Shown in pieces: positions 17,933 through 26,150 of a stretch of 64,000 nt of DNA. The stretch comes from Cohnella silvisoli (GTDB lineage: Bacteria; Bacillota; Bacilli; Paenibacillales; Paenibacillaceae). Under the pieces are notes generated by a model. It saw only the letters and a list, made by a program, of their open reading frames with translations, was not told the origin of the DNA and made no database searches. The stretch lies in NCBI RefSeq assembly GCF_021190915.1, contig NZ_JAIOAP010000004.1, forward strand, positions 310,001-374,000, in the 5' to 3' direction. Within the stretch, counting starts at the first letter, position 1, and each line of letters begins with the position of its first letter. The translations under genes and the position numbers were made by a program.

Positions 17933-20900
17933 GTGAGGAATCAGAAGATTTTGTCCATTTTACTAGTCTTCGCTCTCGTCATAACCATGTTGCCGCTCCA
18001 ACGGGCAAGTGTACAGGCAGCGAGTGCTCATAATTTTAATTTCATTAACGAACAATATACCGTTGGTTCGGCCCGGATTACAACGAACGATAGGGTAACT
18101 TTAACGGGAACGATCAATAACGTGAATGCAGCTAGCGTTAAATATAGCGTATACAACATTAATCCCTCTAACCAAGCGGTTATCACGTCTAATGAAAACC
18201 AAACGGGGAACATTACTTTTAACGGCACAACCATTACGATTTTCAACATTCAATTGTTTCCCGGAATGAACAAGATTACTTTCTCGGGTACACAAGGCGT
18301 ATCGCTCGTAGAAGAATCGGTGTACGTCGAATATCGCAATAGTCCGATGCTGTACGATTTGACGGCTGGATTGAATGGTTCTGTGTTTACCATTAATGAA
18401 ACGCAAACGACAGTGGTTCACTCTACCGCTTCTATGGGCAAAGCGAATACGGATATCAGCATTAGCGGTAAAGCGCCTAATGCCACTAAAGTTTCCGTTA
18501 TTATTGGCAACAAGAGCAATACATACTCCATATCTAGTTCATCGGATTACAGTTTCGTCGCCTCGCCGGTCAACCTGAAAAAAGGGATGAACCTTGTTAC
18601 TATTCGCGTATTTAATGATACGCAGTACGTAGAGACGACTCGAGAAATTGCTTTTTACAATGGAGAGGTCACCTTCTATGATTTAACTCTTGTCTCGCAG
18701 AAGGATCTTAATGCCGACGCTGATTTCGCCGACCCTGGTGAAACCCTTTCGACCCTTTTATCCGGTAGCACCAACTTCTCCATACCGACAGGTGCTGCCG
18801 TAAAAGTAACGGGTAAAGCTATCGTGCCTATTGTTTACAATAGTACAACCTTTGATTTCAACCCGAATCCGGGGTGGACATGGACCCCTGCAAGCGCAGG
18901 CCCCCCACCTGTGCCAGCAGGATACTCAGCAACTCCCGCCGCACTCTTTGGAGCTGCTGGACAGAAAATTCAAGTTAACGAGGATGGGGCGGGATATGCT
19001 AACGCCACAACCGTAACCAACCCTTCGCTAATTGCGCCGCAACCAACCGACCAGTTTATTACTGTGGACTTGTCGGAGCCTCTTGGAACTTCAGGCAGTG
19101 GAGCTGGTGCCCTGACATTCGATACATCACATACTCTTCGTTTTATGGGTTGGAACCAATCCAAACTGCCCACTCCGGGCACTGATGAATCCAGTACGTT
19201 CTTTTATAAACTTAGGGACAGTACCTTGTCATACATTCAAGATATTAATTATATACCGGGATACACTCCGGCTACCAACTTATCAACCGCAGAAAGTTCG
19301 GACATGGAAAATGCTACTTTGTTTTCCTTGCCGACAGGTGTGGAACTGTTAATCGGGAATTACGATCCTACTTGGGTAGGGGCTACGCCATCAGATTTGT
19401 TGGAACTCATCAACGTAAATACGCCGGCAGGGAACAAGACGAATGCCGATAATACTGGCGATGCGGCGACACCTAAAGATTATAGTTATAAGGTTTTACC
19501 GAATTCTTACGTGAAAATCATAAACGTTAACGGGGTGGATACTCCTTTCTTGAGAGTATTCGTTACTCTAAATAAGCTTCCTAGCGCAGGAAGCATGAAG
19601 CTAAGATTTCAAATGAAGTCAGCTGGAACTCATACTGCAGTCTCTACTGATCCATATAATGACATTCCAATTACACTTTTATATGGACCGTTCGTTAAAT
19701 ATACGGGTGTATTTGACGGAATGCAGATTGAATATGATACGACTATGCTGTCGACTGCCGGAATCAACTCATTGATTGTGACGACTTTCCAGAAATTTGC
19801 GGGCGAATTGTTTAACGTGCCGAATATAAGCGAGATCCTATATGCACCAACGACTTCGCCTGTAGCAGCTCAAACGGCATTTTTGTATATCAACAATACA
19901 GAGATGAAGCTCATTAAGGATACGGTTAGTAATAAATTTGTATTAGATACGGCAGATGGTGCAGATGCAGATACGATACCGGATAGCTATCAAGCTGCCT
20001 TCAATGCTTTGAACAAAACCGGGGACAACTTCATTAAGTTTGTTTACAGGACTTCGAAAAACAATTATGAGAGCACCATTAAAGTTACAATCGTCCCGAC
20101 AAATTTACCAGTTATTCCAGCTCCGAGTACGGATGGTGTATATCCTTACTCCTCTAACTTGGTAATTCCGTTGGCGAACGACCCGAATTTTCCAAAGAAA
20201 GGTCCACTCTATACGACTAAGGAAGCAGAAATGAACGTTTATGGAACCTTCGATTTCATTAACTTAGGATCCAACGAGGTAGATGTAGAAGCGAAATTGA
20301 GCAATGCAGGGTTAGGAAGCGAAGCCGATAATTATATGTTGGTTATTTCCTCTCCGGATTTTGCTTCGGATCTTGTTTGGAATATGGGAACAAACCTTTT
20401 CACTTCCAATACGGGAGATATCATTAATGGTAATGGCGGAGAAACTAATCCGCCATCACAACTGAGGGTAATCTATAACTACGATACGCAATCATTTTCA
20501 TTTATTTTAACGGACCAGAAGCTTCCGTTCGACGGCAGCTCCAAGGTGTACAGTATTGCAGTATACAACGGTGGATTGAATGGCCCGCGGGCTACTTATC
20601 GGTTGGAAGTCGATCCGACTTCGATACCATATACCATCATTACGCCAAGGTCAGAGAAACGGACGGTTAATCAAAGTTTCGTCGAAGTGATCCTTACTTC
20701 GCCTGGAGCAGACTCGGTAACTATCAACAAAGTTCCAGCAACCAAGGTTACTTATTTGGATTATGGTGTTTTGGTGGGGGGATTGCCAACAGAAGTGCCT
20801 GCTTTCAAGGCAATCGTCAAAGGGTTGAAGCCGAATAAAGAGAATAAAATTGATGTGGAAATCAAGAACGCCAATGAGAGCATTAAAGATTCATTCCCTA

Positions 20901-22201
20901 TCACATTTGCACCGGAGAATATCCCAGGTGCTCAAGATATGTTGACTATGAAAAGCTCCCTAAAGGTGTTTAGTGGTCAATTAAACTTAACCTTTCCAGG
21001 CGGAACGAATTTAATCCGTCGCGATTATAATGTTGCGGACAACTTGAAAGGTCAAGTTTACAAAGATAATAATGTCATGTTCGCGATTGCCAATCCTACG
21101 GATGGAGTCGTCGATCGCCACGATTTCGAGACGATTCCTGGCGGATATGATATGCAATTGAAGTTGGGGCAAATTCTGTTCACGTCAAACTTTCCGCAAA
21201 GATTTATTAAAGCTAGTCCCGTTTTCTGGGTTGATGCAGGACAAGCGGATGACCCGACTACTGCCGGATATGATCCGGTTACCGCAGGAATCGACCCTTA
21301 CCCTCTTGCCATCATCAAAGGGGATTCATCCAAGCTATACAATAACAGAAGCTCAAATCGTGAACTAATCCCATCTAAACAGGGAACATTGACTTTGTCC
21401 TATGATCCAAATATGCGCGAATCTGTAGGTACTCTTATTACGGTGTTCCGATTCGACCCATTCATCCAGCAGTGGGAGAATATTGGTGGAACGGTTGATA
21501 GTAAGAAGAATACGATCAAAGTACCTTTCAGCCGGTTCGGCTACTATGTCGTAGGCAAAGTCGGTTCTAGTTTTAATGACGTAACAAGTCATCCCTATGC
21601 ACGTGATGCAATGGAGGCAATTTACGCGAAAGGCATTATGAATGCTTTAGATCCTAGCGGTGCTTTCGGAGCAGACCAGTACGTGACTCGAGGAGAATTC
21701 TCGAGAATGCTCGTTCGAGCTCTTGAACTGCCACTCAACTTTGATGGTCCGAACCACTTCGTTGATGTGCCGAATACAGGCAACGCCATTAATATGGATG
21801 CTTTGTGGGACTACCGTTATATTGAAACTGCTGCTCGCGCCGGATTCGTCCGCGGTACATTGCCAAAGGTGTTTCAACCGGATACCGCAATCGTGCGTCA
21901 AGATGCCACAGTAATGTTGGCGAAAGCATTGAACATAAAGACGGACACGGATTCCGCTAAAGTCCGTAAAGCTCTGCAGAAGTCTTTCAAAGACGAAGCA
22001 GATATTGAGTTCTATGCGAAGCCATCGGTTGCGGCGATACTTAAGAAGGGCTTTATTGGAGGCTCTCTTATTGATGTCAACGATCCTACCCGTGGATCTG
22101 TTTTCGAACCGAAAGCACGTTTACTTCGCAGTGACGCAGCGATCATCATTGCCAAGGTAATGGTGGATCTAAAGAAACTTCCGAAACTGTATACGAATTA
22201 A
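17933..22201 (+). CDS. Large secreted protein with C-terminal SLH domains
   Basis: A 1422-aa exported surface protein. A signal peptide (residues 1-29, cleavage likely after VQA) is followed by about 1200 residues of beta-rich, Thr/Asn/Asp-rich sequence without a catalytic motif I recognise, with Ig-like-looking units at the N-terminus (repeated pattern of T-V-x-G-x-v-N then L-x-x-G-M-N-x-I-T). Three SLH repeats close the protein (about 1235-1422); the first is SFNDVTSHPYARDAMEAIYA with the binding motif TRGEFSRMLVRALEL. C-terminal SLH placement is typical for accessory S-layer-associated proteins. GTG 17933 follows GAGGAGG at 17918-17924; a TTG six bases earlier is less well spaced. Terminators on both sides make it a single-gene unit. 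It presumably binds the polymer made by TagO, TagA and CsaB. Confidence 0.88.
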   Translation: MRNQKILSILLVFALVITMLPLQRASVQAASAHNFNFINEQYTVGSARITTNDRVTLTGTINNVNAASVKYSVYNINPSNQAVITSNENQTGNITFNGTTITIFNIQLFPGMNKITFSGTQGVSLVEESVYVEYRNSPMLYDLTAGLNGSVFTINETQTTVVHSTASMGKANTDISISGKAPNATKVSVIIGNKSNTYSISSSSDYSFVASPVNLKKGMNLVTIRVFNDTQYVETTREIAFYNGEVTFYDLTLVSQKDLNADADFADPGETLSTLLSGSTNFSIPTGAAVKVTGKAIVPIVYNSTTFDFNPNPGWTWTPASAGPPPVPAGYSATPAALFGAAGQKIQVNEDGAGYANATTVTNPSLIAPQPTDQFITVDLSEPLGTSGSGAGALTFDTSHTLRFMGWNQSKLPTPGTDESSTFFYKLRDSTLSYIQDINYIPGYTPATNLSTAESSDMENATLFSLPTGVELLIGNYDPTWVGATPSDLLELINVNTPAGNKTNADNTGDAATPKDYSYKVLPNSYVKIINVNGVDTPFLRVFVTLNKLPSAGSMKLRFQMKSAGTHTAVSTDPYNDIPITLLYGPFVKYTGVFDGMQIEYDTTMLSTAGINSLIVTTFQKFAGELFNVPNISEILYAPTTSPVAAQTAFLYINNTEMKLIKDTVSNKFVLDTADGADADTIPDSYQAAFNALNKTGDNFIKFVYRTSKNNYESTIKVTIVPTNLPVIPAPSTDGVYPYSSNLVIPLANDPNFPKKGPLYTTKEAEMNVYGTFDFINLGSNEVDVEAKLSNAGLGSEADNYMLVISSPDFASDLVWNMGTNLFTSNTGDIINGNGGETNPPSQLRVIYNYDTQSFSFILTDQKLPFDGSSKVYSIAVYNGGLNGPRATYRLEVDPTSIPYTIITPRSEKRTVNQSFVEVILTSPGADSVTINKVPATKVTYLDYGVLVGGLPTEVPAFKAIVKGLKPNKENKIDVEIKNANESIKDSFPITFAPENIPGAQDMLTMKSSLKVFSGQLNLTFPGGTNLIRRDYNVADNLKGQVYKDNNVMFAIANPTDGVVDRHDFETIPGGYDMQLKLGQILFTSNFPQRFIKASPVFWVDAGQADDPTTAGYDPVTAGIDPYPLAIIKGDSSKLYNNRSSNRELIPSKQGTLTLSYDPNMRESVGTLITVFRFDPFIQQWENIGGTVDSKKNTIKVPFSRFGYYVVGKVGSSFNDVTSHPYARDAMEAIYAKGIMNALDPSGAFGADQYVTRGEFSRMLVRALELPLNFDGPNHFVDVPNTGNAINMDALWDYRYIETAARAGFVRGTLPKVFQPDTAIVRQDATVMLAKALNIKTDTDSAKVRKALQKSFKDEADIEFYAKPSVAAILKKGFIGGSLIDVNDPTRGSVFEPKARLLRSDAAIIIAKVMVDLKKLPKLYTN

Positions 22202-22207
22202 GGGCAG

Positions 22208-22231
22208 AGGAGGGGACTTCCCCTCCTTTTA
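22208..22231 (+). terminator. Rho-independent terminator after the 1422-aa SLH gene
   Basis: AGGAGGGG (22208-22215) pairs with CCCCTCCT (22220-22227), a four-base loop, then TTT. Confidence 0.8.
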
Positions 22232-22474
22232 CTTGTTCTATCTTGGTTCTATAGGAAATGTTTTACCAATGACGAACCCTTTCGTCCAAGCTATACTAGA
22301 GTAGCGATAAGTCCTTACATAATAACAAAGGTTCAGTCGTGAACGAATAGGTTAAAAAAAGTTAGAGAAATTTGATTTAATCCGCAACTTTTCTCCGCGA
22401 TATGCGTTTAACATGATGAGCAATTCAAGAGGGACTCAAGCACTACTCTTCAAGAACACTCTATGAAAATCTTC

Positions 22475-22504
22475 TTTACGCTGCACTAGCGCCTCATGTA
22501 TAAT
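22475..22504 (+). promoter_or_regulatory. Candidate S-layer gene promoter
   Basis: TTTACG (22475-22480), 18 bases, then perfect TATAAT (22499-22504). It would start a message about 150 bases before the first start codon of the S-layer gene. S-layer genes often have several promoters; I can defend only this one. Confidence 0.45.
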
Positions 22505-22509
22505 GGGGA

Positions 22510-22731
22510 AAGTGGCATATTTTACCCTGCAGTAATTATGTCTGCATTCGATTCTATTCTTCCGTTTACAAGTTTCTGCGACATGTATCTACTAAAAAGA
22601 CATGCCGACAGACATCAATTATAGACAATGCTCTACTCAAGGAAGGGGGTGAAACACCGATGAGAGATTCGAGCTATAATTCTTACACACAAACAAAACA
22701 GATACATTCTCGAGGAGGAGAAAAAAAGGTT
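22510..22731 (+). promoter_or_regulatory. Long structured S-layer mRNA leader with two start sites
   Basis: The leader can form an outer stem ATGTCTG (22538-22544) with CAGACAT (22609-22615) enclosing CATGT (22582-22586) with ACATG (22600-22604). Two ribosome sites follow in the same frame: AAGGGGGTGA (22643-22652) before ATG 22660, and AGGAGG (22713-22718) before ATG 22732. Long leaders stabilise S-layer mRNAs in several species, and tandem in-frame starts are described for the cell-wall protein operon of Brevibacillus brevis 47. Use of both starts here is inferred. Confidence 0.55.
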
Positions 22732-25700
22732 ATGAAAAAAAGTTTATCCCTTTTACTAGCTTTCGCATTAGTATTCGGCTTGTTTGCCTCCATGGCATCC
22801 GCCGCTGATGCACCAGCAGCACCAACAACTGCTGATAAGTACAAGATTTTGGTTGATGCAGGAGTTCTGAAAGGTACTGACAATGGAGATCCTCAATTGA
22901 GCTCCAAACTGAACCGCGCTCAGTTCGCTACAATCGCTGCTGCTATCGCAGGTTTGAAAGCTGAAACTACTGGTTCTACATTCAAAGACGTTAAAGCAGG
23001 CCAATGGTGGTACGGTGCAATCGTAGCTGCTGCTAAAGCAGGCTTGGTTAACGGTACTGGCAACAACCTGTTCTCGCCGAAAGCTGACGTAACGGTTGAG
23101 TCCGTAATTAAAGTTGCTGCACTGCTTGCTGGTTTGAAACCAGTTGCTGATGCAAAAGTTGAAGGATCGTCCGATTGGGCTGGCCCTTACATCAAAGCTG
23201 CTATCGACGCAGGTTTGATCGCTGCTCGCACTGATTACAAATCCGCTGCAACTCGCGGCCAAACGATTGATATCGCATTCGCTGCATATCAGTACCTTCA
23301 AGTTCCAACGATCGTTTCTTCTAAAGTTGTTGACTCCAAGAACGTAGAAGTAACTTTCTCCGACAAAGAAGTTGTTAAAGTCGCTTTGACAACTGCTCTT
23401 GAAGCTAACAAAGAAACCGAAATCACGGTTACTTACAAAACTAAAGAGTACAAAACGAAAGTAACTTGGAAAGTTGAAGAGGCTAAAGTTGCTTCCGTAA
23501 CGCAAACAAACTTCGCTGAAGTTGAAGTTGCTTACACGGCACCAATCGACAAGGATTCCTTGAAAATCGGAAATGCTAAAAACGGTACAACTCCACTTGT
23601 TGCAGGTGATACCATCACCCTGTTAGAAGATGGCAAAACCGTTCGTATCTATGATGCTTCAGGATGGGTACCTGCGGCTACTGGCCAACAAACTAAATTG
23701 AAAGTATCCTTGACTGGCGTTAAATCTGCTGCTGGTAAAGATGCTGAAGAAGTGAAAGATAAAGAACTTACTTTCACTGACCTTGCGTTCCCTACCCTTG
23801 TTTCTGCTAAAGCAATCGGAAACAAAAAAGTTGTTTTGACTTTCAGCGAGCCTGTACAAGGTAATGTTGATTCAAAAATCTTCTCAAACTACACAATTGA
23901 TGGTGCATTGGTTGTAGGTTCAGGCCAACCTGTTGTTAATGGCCGTACAATCGAATTGACCCTTGCTAGCGGTCTTACTGCTGCTTCCCATAAAGTATCG
24001 GTTGTTGTAGGTAAAGTTAAAGACTATGCTAACTTCACAATTGGTACAAACGAAGCTTCTTTTGATGTAGTAGCTGATACTACTGCACCTACTTTCACAA
24101 TCACTGCTGTACAACCAGAAAAAGTAACTTTGAAATTCAGTGAAGAAATTAGTGCTGCTGATATTTACTGGATGGCTGGTTTAGTCAAGAATGCTGCAGT
24201 ATGGTCTAAAGATGCAACTGACAAAACAATTGTATATGCATCGTTCGATAACACTGCTGGCCATGCGTATATCCCACTTTTCGGTACAAAGCTGGTTGTT
24301 GAGAATGCAGAAGACTACTCTGGCAACAAAGCTGCTAAAGTAGAATCTGATGTTAATCCAACTGCAGACGTTACAAGACCTTCTGTTAAATCTGTAACTG
24401 CATCGAAAGAAAATGAAATTATCGTTGAATTCGATGAGGCCGTTAACACTACTGGAACATACACTTTGACTGACAAAGATGGCACGGCAGTTACTGTATC
24501 TGCTGCGTACGTTCTTGATTCCTCAAACAACGCAGTTAAAACTAAAATTAAATTGACTGGTAACGTAGTTCCAAGCAAAAATCCTTACAAACTTGTCGTA
24601 ACAGGTGTGCCGGATCTTTCTTCTTTGGCTAACTTGAGCCTGAGTGCTCAATTCGTAGTTAATGTTGTTGATACTGCACCTCCTGTAGTTACTTCAGCTA
24701 GCACTGCTGGTGACAACTTCTCCATCACATTTGATGAGGCTGTAACAGCTGCTTCTGCTCAAGATCTGAACAGCTACGGTTATTTCGAAGCTGGCGTAGG
24801 TTATGTTAGCCTTCCTTCCGGATCTTCTGTAACATTGTTGAACGATGGTAAGTCTGTAAAAGTTACGGTGCCTGCTGGTTGGGCGTATAACTCCAGTACT
24901 AACAACCGTACAATCGCAAATATCGCTGGTGTTGCTAATGGCGTAATTGTGAAAAATATTAAAGATGCAGCGGGTAACACTTTGCTTTCCACTTTGGTAT
25001 CTGTTCCTGGTGGTCAGGAGGTAGCTGCTGCTGTAACTAACATCAAAGCAACTTCCAAGAACACTCTTGAGTTGACTTTGGATAACAATGTTCTTCCGGC
25101 AATTGTATACGCTGGTGACTTTGTAGTAACTGGAGACGGTGCAACTTTGACAGTCACTGGTGCTACTCTTGATGCAGCAAACAAAAAAATCATTCTTACG
25201 ATTGCTCAGGATCTCTTGTCCGATGCGCAATATGATCAACAAGCTAACGGTACTCCAGGTGCTGTAACAGTTGCAGTCGCATCTCCAGTAAGTGCGACTA
25301 AGACTGCACTTGGAACTCCAATTCCTGTAATTGGTGGTTTAGTAACGACAGTAAAAGATGGAATTAAAGCTTCTGTTTCATCAGTAACTGTTGCTACTAA
25401 TGTTGTTTCGGTAAACTTCTCCGAACTTATTAACTACGGTATTGCAATCGATAATGCTGCACTTACAACTGCACTAGTAGTAAAAGATAACAAGGGCGTT
25501 CGTATGATTCCTAATACAGACTATACTGCTGTTAAAGGTACGAACAAAATTGATATCACAATTCTTAAAACAGGATATAACAATGTAGTATCTGTTGCCC
25601 TTGATGGTATTTACCTTCAAGACAATGCAACTCCACGTAACGATATTAACTCTGTTGATTCAAACACAGGTGCGGTATCTGTAAGAGAAGGAGTAGCACC

Positions 25701-25998
25701 TCTCGCATTAACATTTGTACAGAATGCTAACAGCTTTAAGTTTGTGTCTGCTACAGAAATTACGATTGTATTCAATGAGACATTGGATGCATCCAAGTTT
25801 GTAGCGGCTAGCACTAATGGTTTTGTAGCATCAGTTGCAGGAACTGTAACTAATGCACAGCTTCAAGCTGATGGAGTTACTGTTAAACTTACAGGAACTT
25901 CATTCGGAGCGACTACAGAAATTGCTTATGTGCCTGGTAATTTGGCAGATGCTGTTGGTAATGCTTTAGCAGCTATCGCAGCTACTCCAGTAAACTAA
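22732..25998 (+). CDS. Probable major S-layer protein, N-terminal SLH domains
   Basis: A 1088-aa exported protein, the best candidate for the main crystalline S-layer subunit. Signal peptide 1-24 (cleavage after ASA). Three N-terminal SLH modules: a weak one (about 30-75), a clear one (85-137, FKDVKAGQWWYGAIVAAAKAG) and a third (145-195). The rest is a run of Ig-like SbsA/Big_5-type units, each opening with patterns such as SAKAIGNKKVVLTFSEPV, SVTASKENEIIVEFDEAV or SASTAGDNFSITFDEAV. Cys is absent from the readable mature part and Lys/Ala/Val/Thr dominate. Codons are strongly biased (GCT, GTT, ACT, AAA, GGT), unlike the neighbours, as expected for very high expression. ATG 22732 gives a standard signal peptide; an in-frame ATG at 22660 with its own strong ribosome site would add 24 residues. 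Confidence 0.92.
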   Translation: MKKSLSLLLAFALVFGLFASMASAADAPAAPTTADKYKILVDAGVLKGTDNGDPQLSSKLNRAQFATIAAAIAGLKAETTGSTFKDVKAGQWWYGAIVAAAKAGLVNGTGNNLFSPKADVTVESVIKVAALLAGLKPVADAKVEGSSDWAGPYIKAAIDAGLIAARTDYKSAATRGQTIDIAFAAYQYLQVPTIVSSKVVDSKNVEVTFSDKEVVKVALTTALEANKETEITVTYKTKEYKTKVTWKVEEAKVASVTQTNFAEVEVAYTAPIDKDSLKIGNAKNGTTPLVAGDTITLLEDGKTVRIYDASGWVPAATGQQTKLKVSLTGVKSAAGKDAEEVKDKELTFTDLAFPTLVSAKAIGNKKVVLTFSEPVQGNVDSKIFSNYTIDGALVVGSGQPVVNGRTIELTLASGLTAASHKVSVVVGKVKDYANFTIGTNEASFDVVADTTAPTFTITAVQPEKVTLKFSEEISAADIYWMAGLVKNAAVWSKDATDKTIVYASFDNTAGHAYIPLFGTKLVVENAEDYSGNKAAKVESDVNPTADVTRPSVKSVTASKENEIIVEFDEAVNTTGTYTLTDKDGTAVTVSAAYVLDSSNNAVKTKIKLTGNVVPSKNPYKLVVTGVPDLSSLANLSLSAQFVVNVVDTAPPVVTSASTAGDNFSITFDEAVTAASAQDLNSYGYFEAGVGYVSLPSGSSVTLLNDGKSVKVTVPAGWAYNSSTNNRTIANIAGVANGVIVKNIKDAAGNTLLSTLVSVPGGQEVAAAVTNIKATSKNTLELTLDNNVLPAIVYAGDFVVTGDGATLTVTGATLDAANKKIILTIAQDLLSDAQYDQQANGTPGAVTVAVASPVSATKTALGTPIPVIGGLVTTVKDGIKASVSSVTVATNVVSVNFSELINYGIAIDNAALTTALVVKDNKGVRMIPNTDYTAVKGTNKIDITILKTGYNNVVSVALDGIYLQDNATPRNDINSVDSNTGAVSVREGVAPLALTFVQNANSFKFVSATEITIVFNETLDASKFVAASTNGFVASVAGTVTNAQLQADGVTVKLTGTSFGATTEIAYVPGNLADAVGNALAAIAATPVN

Positions 25999-26006
25999 TG
26001 CTCTGA

Positions 26007-26047
26007 AAATAAAGGGATCCGATAGCCGGATCCCTTTATTTATTTTA
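26007..26047 (+). terminator. Strong rho-independent terminator after the S-layer gene
   Basis: A 15-bp perfect stem (26007-26021 with 26027-26041) containing GGATCC on both arms, with a five-base loop and a T-rich tail. Likely also protects the 3' end of an abundant message. Confidence 0.9.
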
Positions 26048-26150
26048 AAGAATGACAAGAAACTGTATCTTAATTTATTTGTGCAGGCGAAACTTTATCC
26101 TCCCTATAAACGTTTAATTAGTACAACGATTTAACTTAGGAGGGTTTTGC

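Noticed and set aside
22768..23505. 245-codon open frame opposite the S-layer gene
   Set aside because: It mirrors the strong GCT/GTT codon bias of the S-layer gene, has a Ser/Phe/Cys-rich composition unlike any protein family, and no ribosome site.
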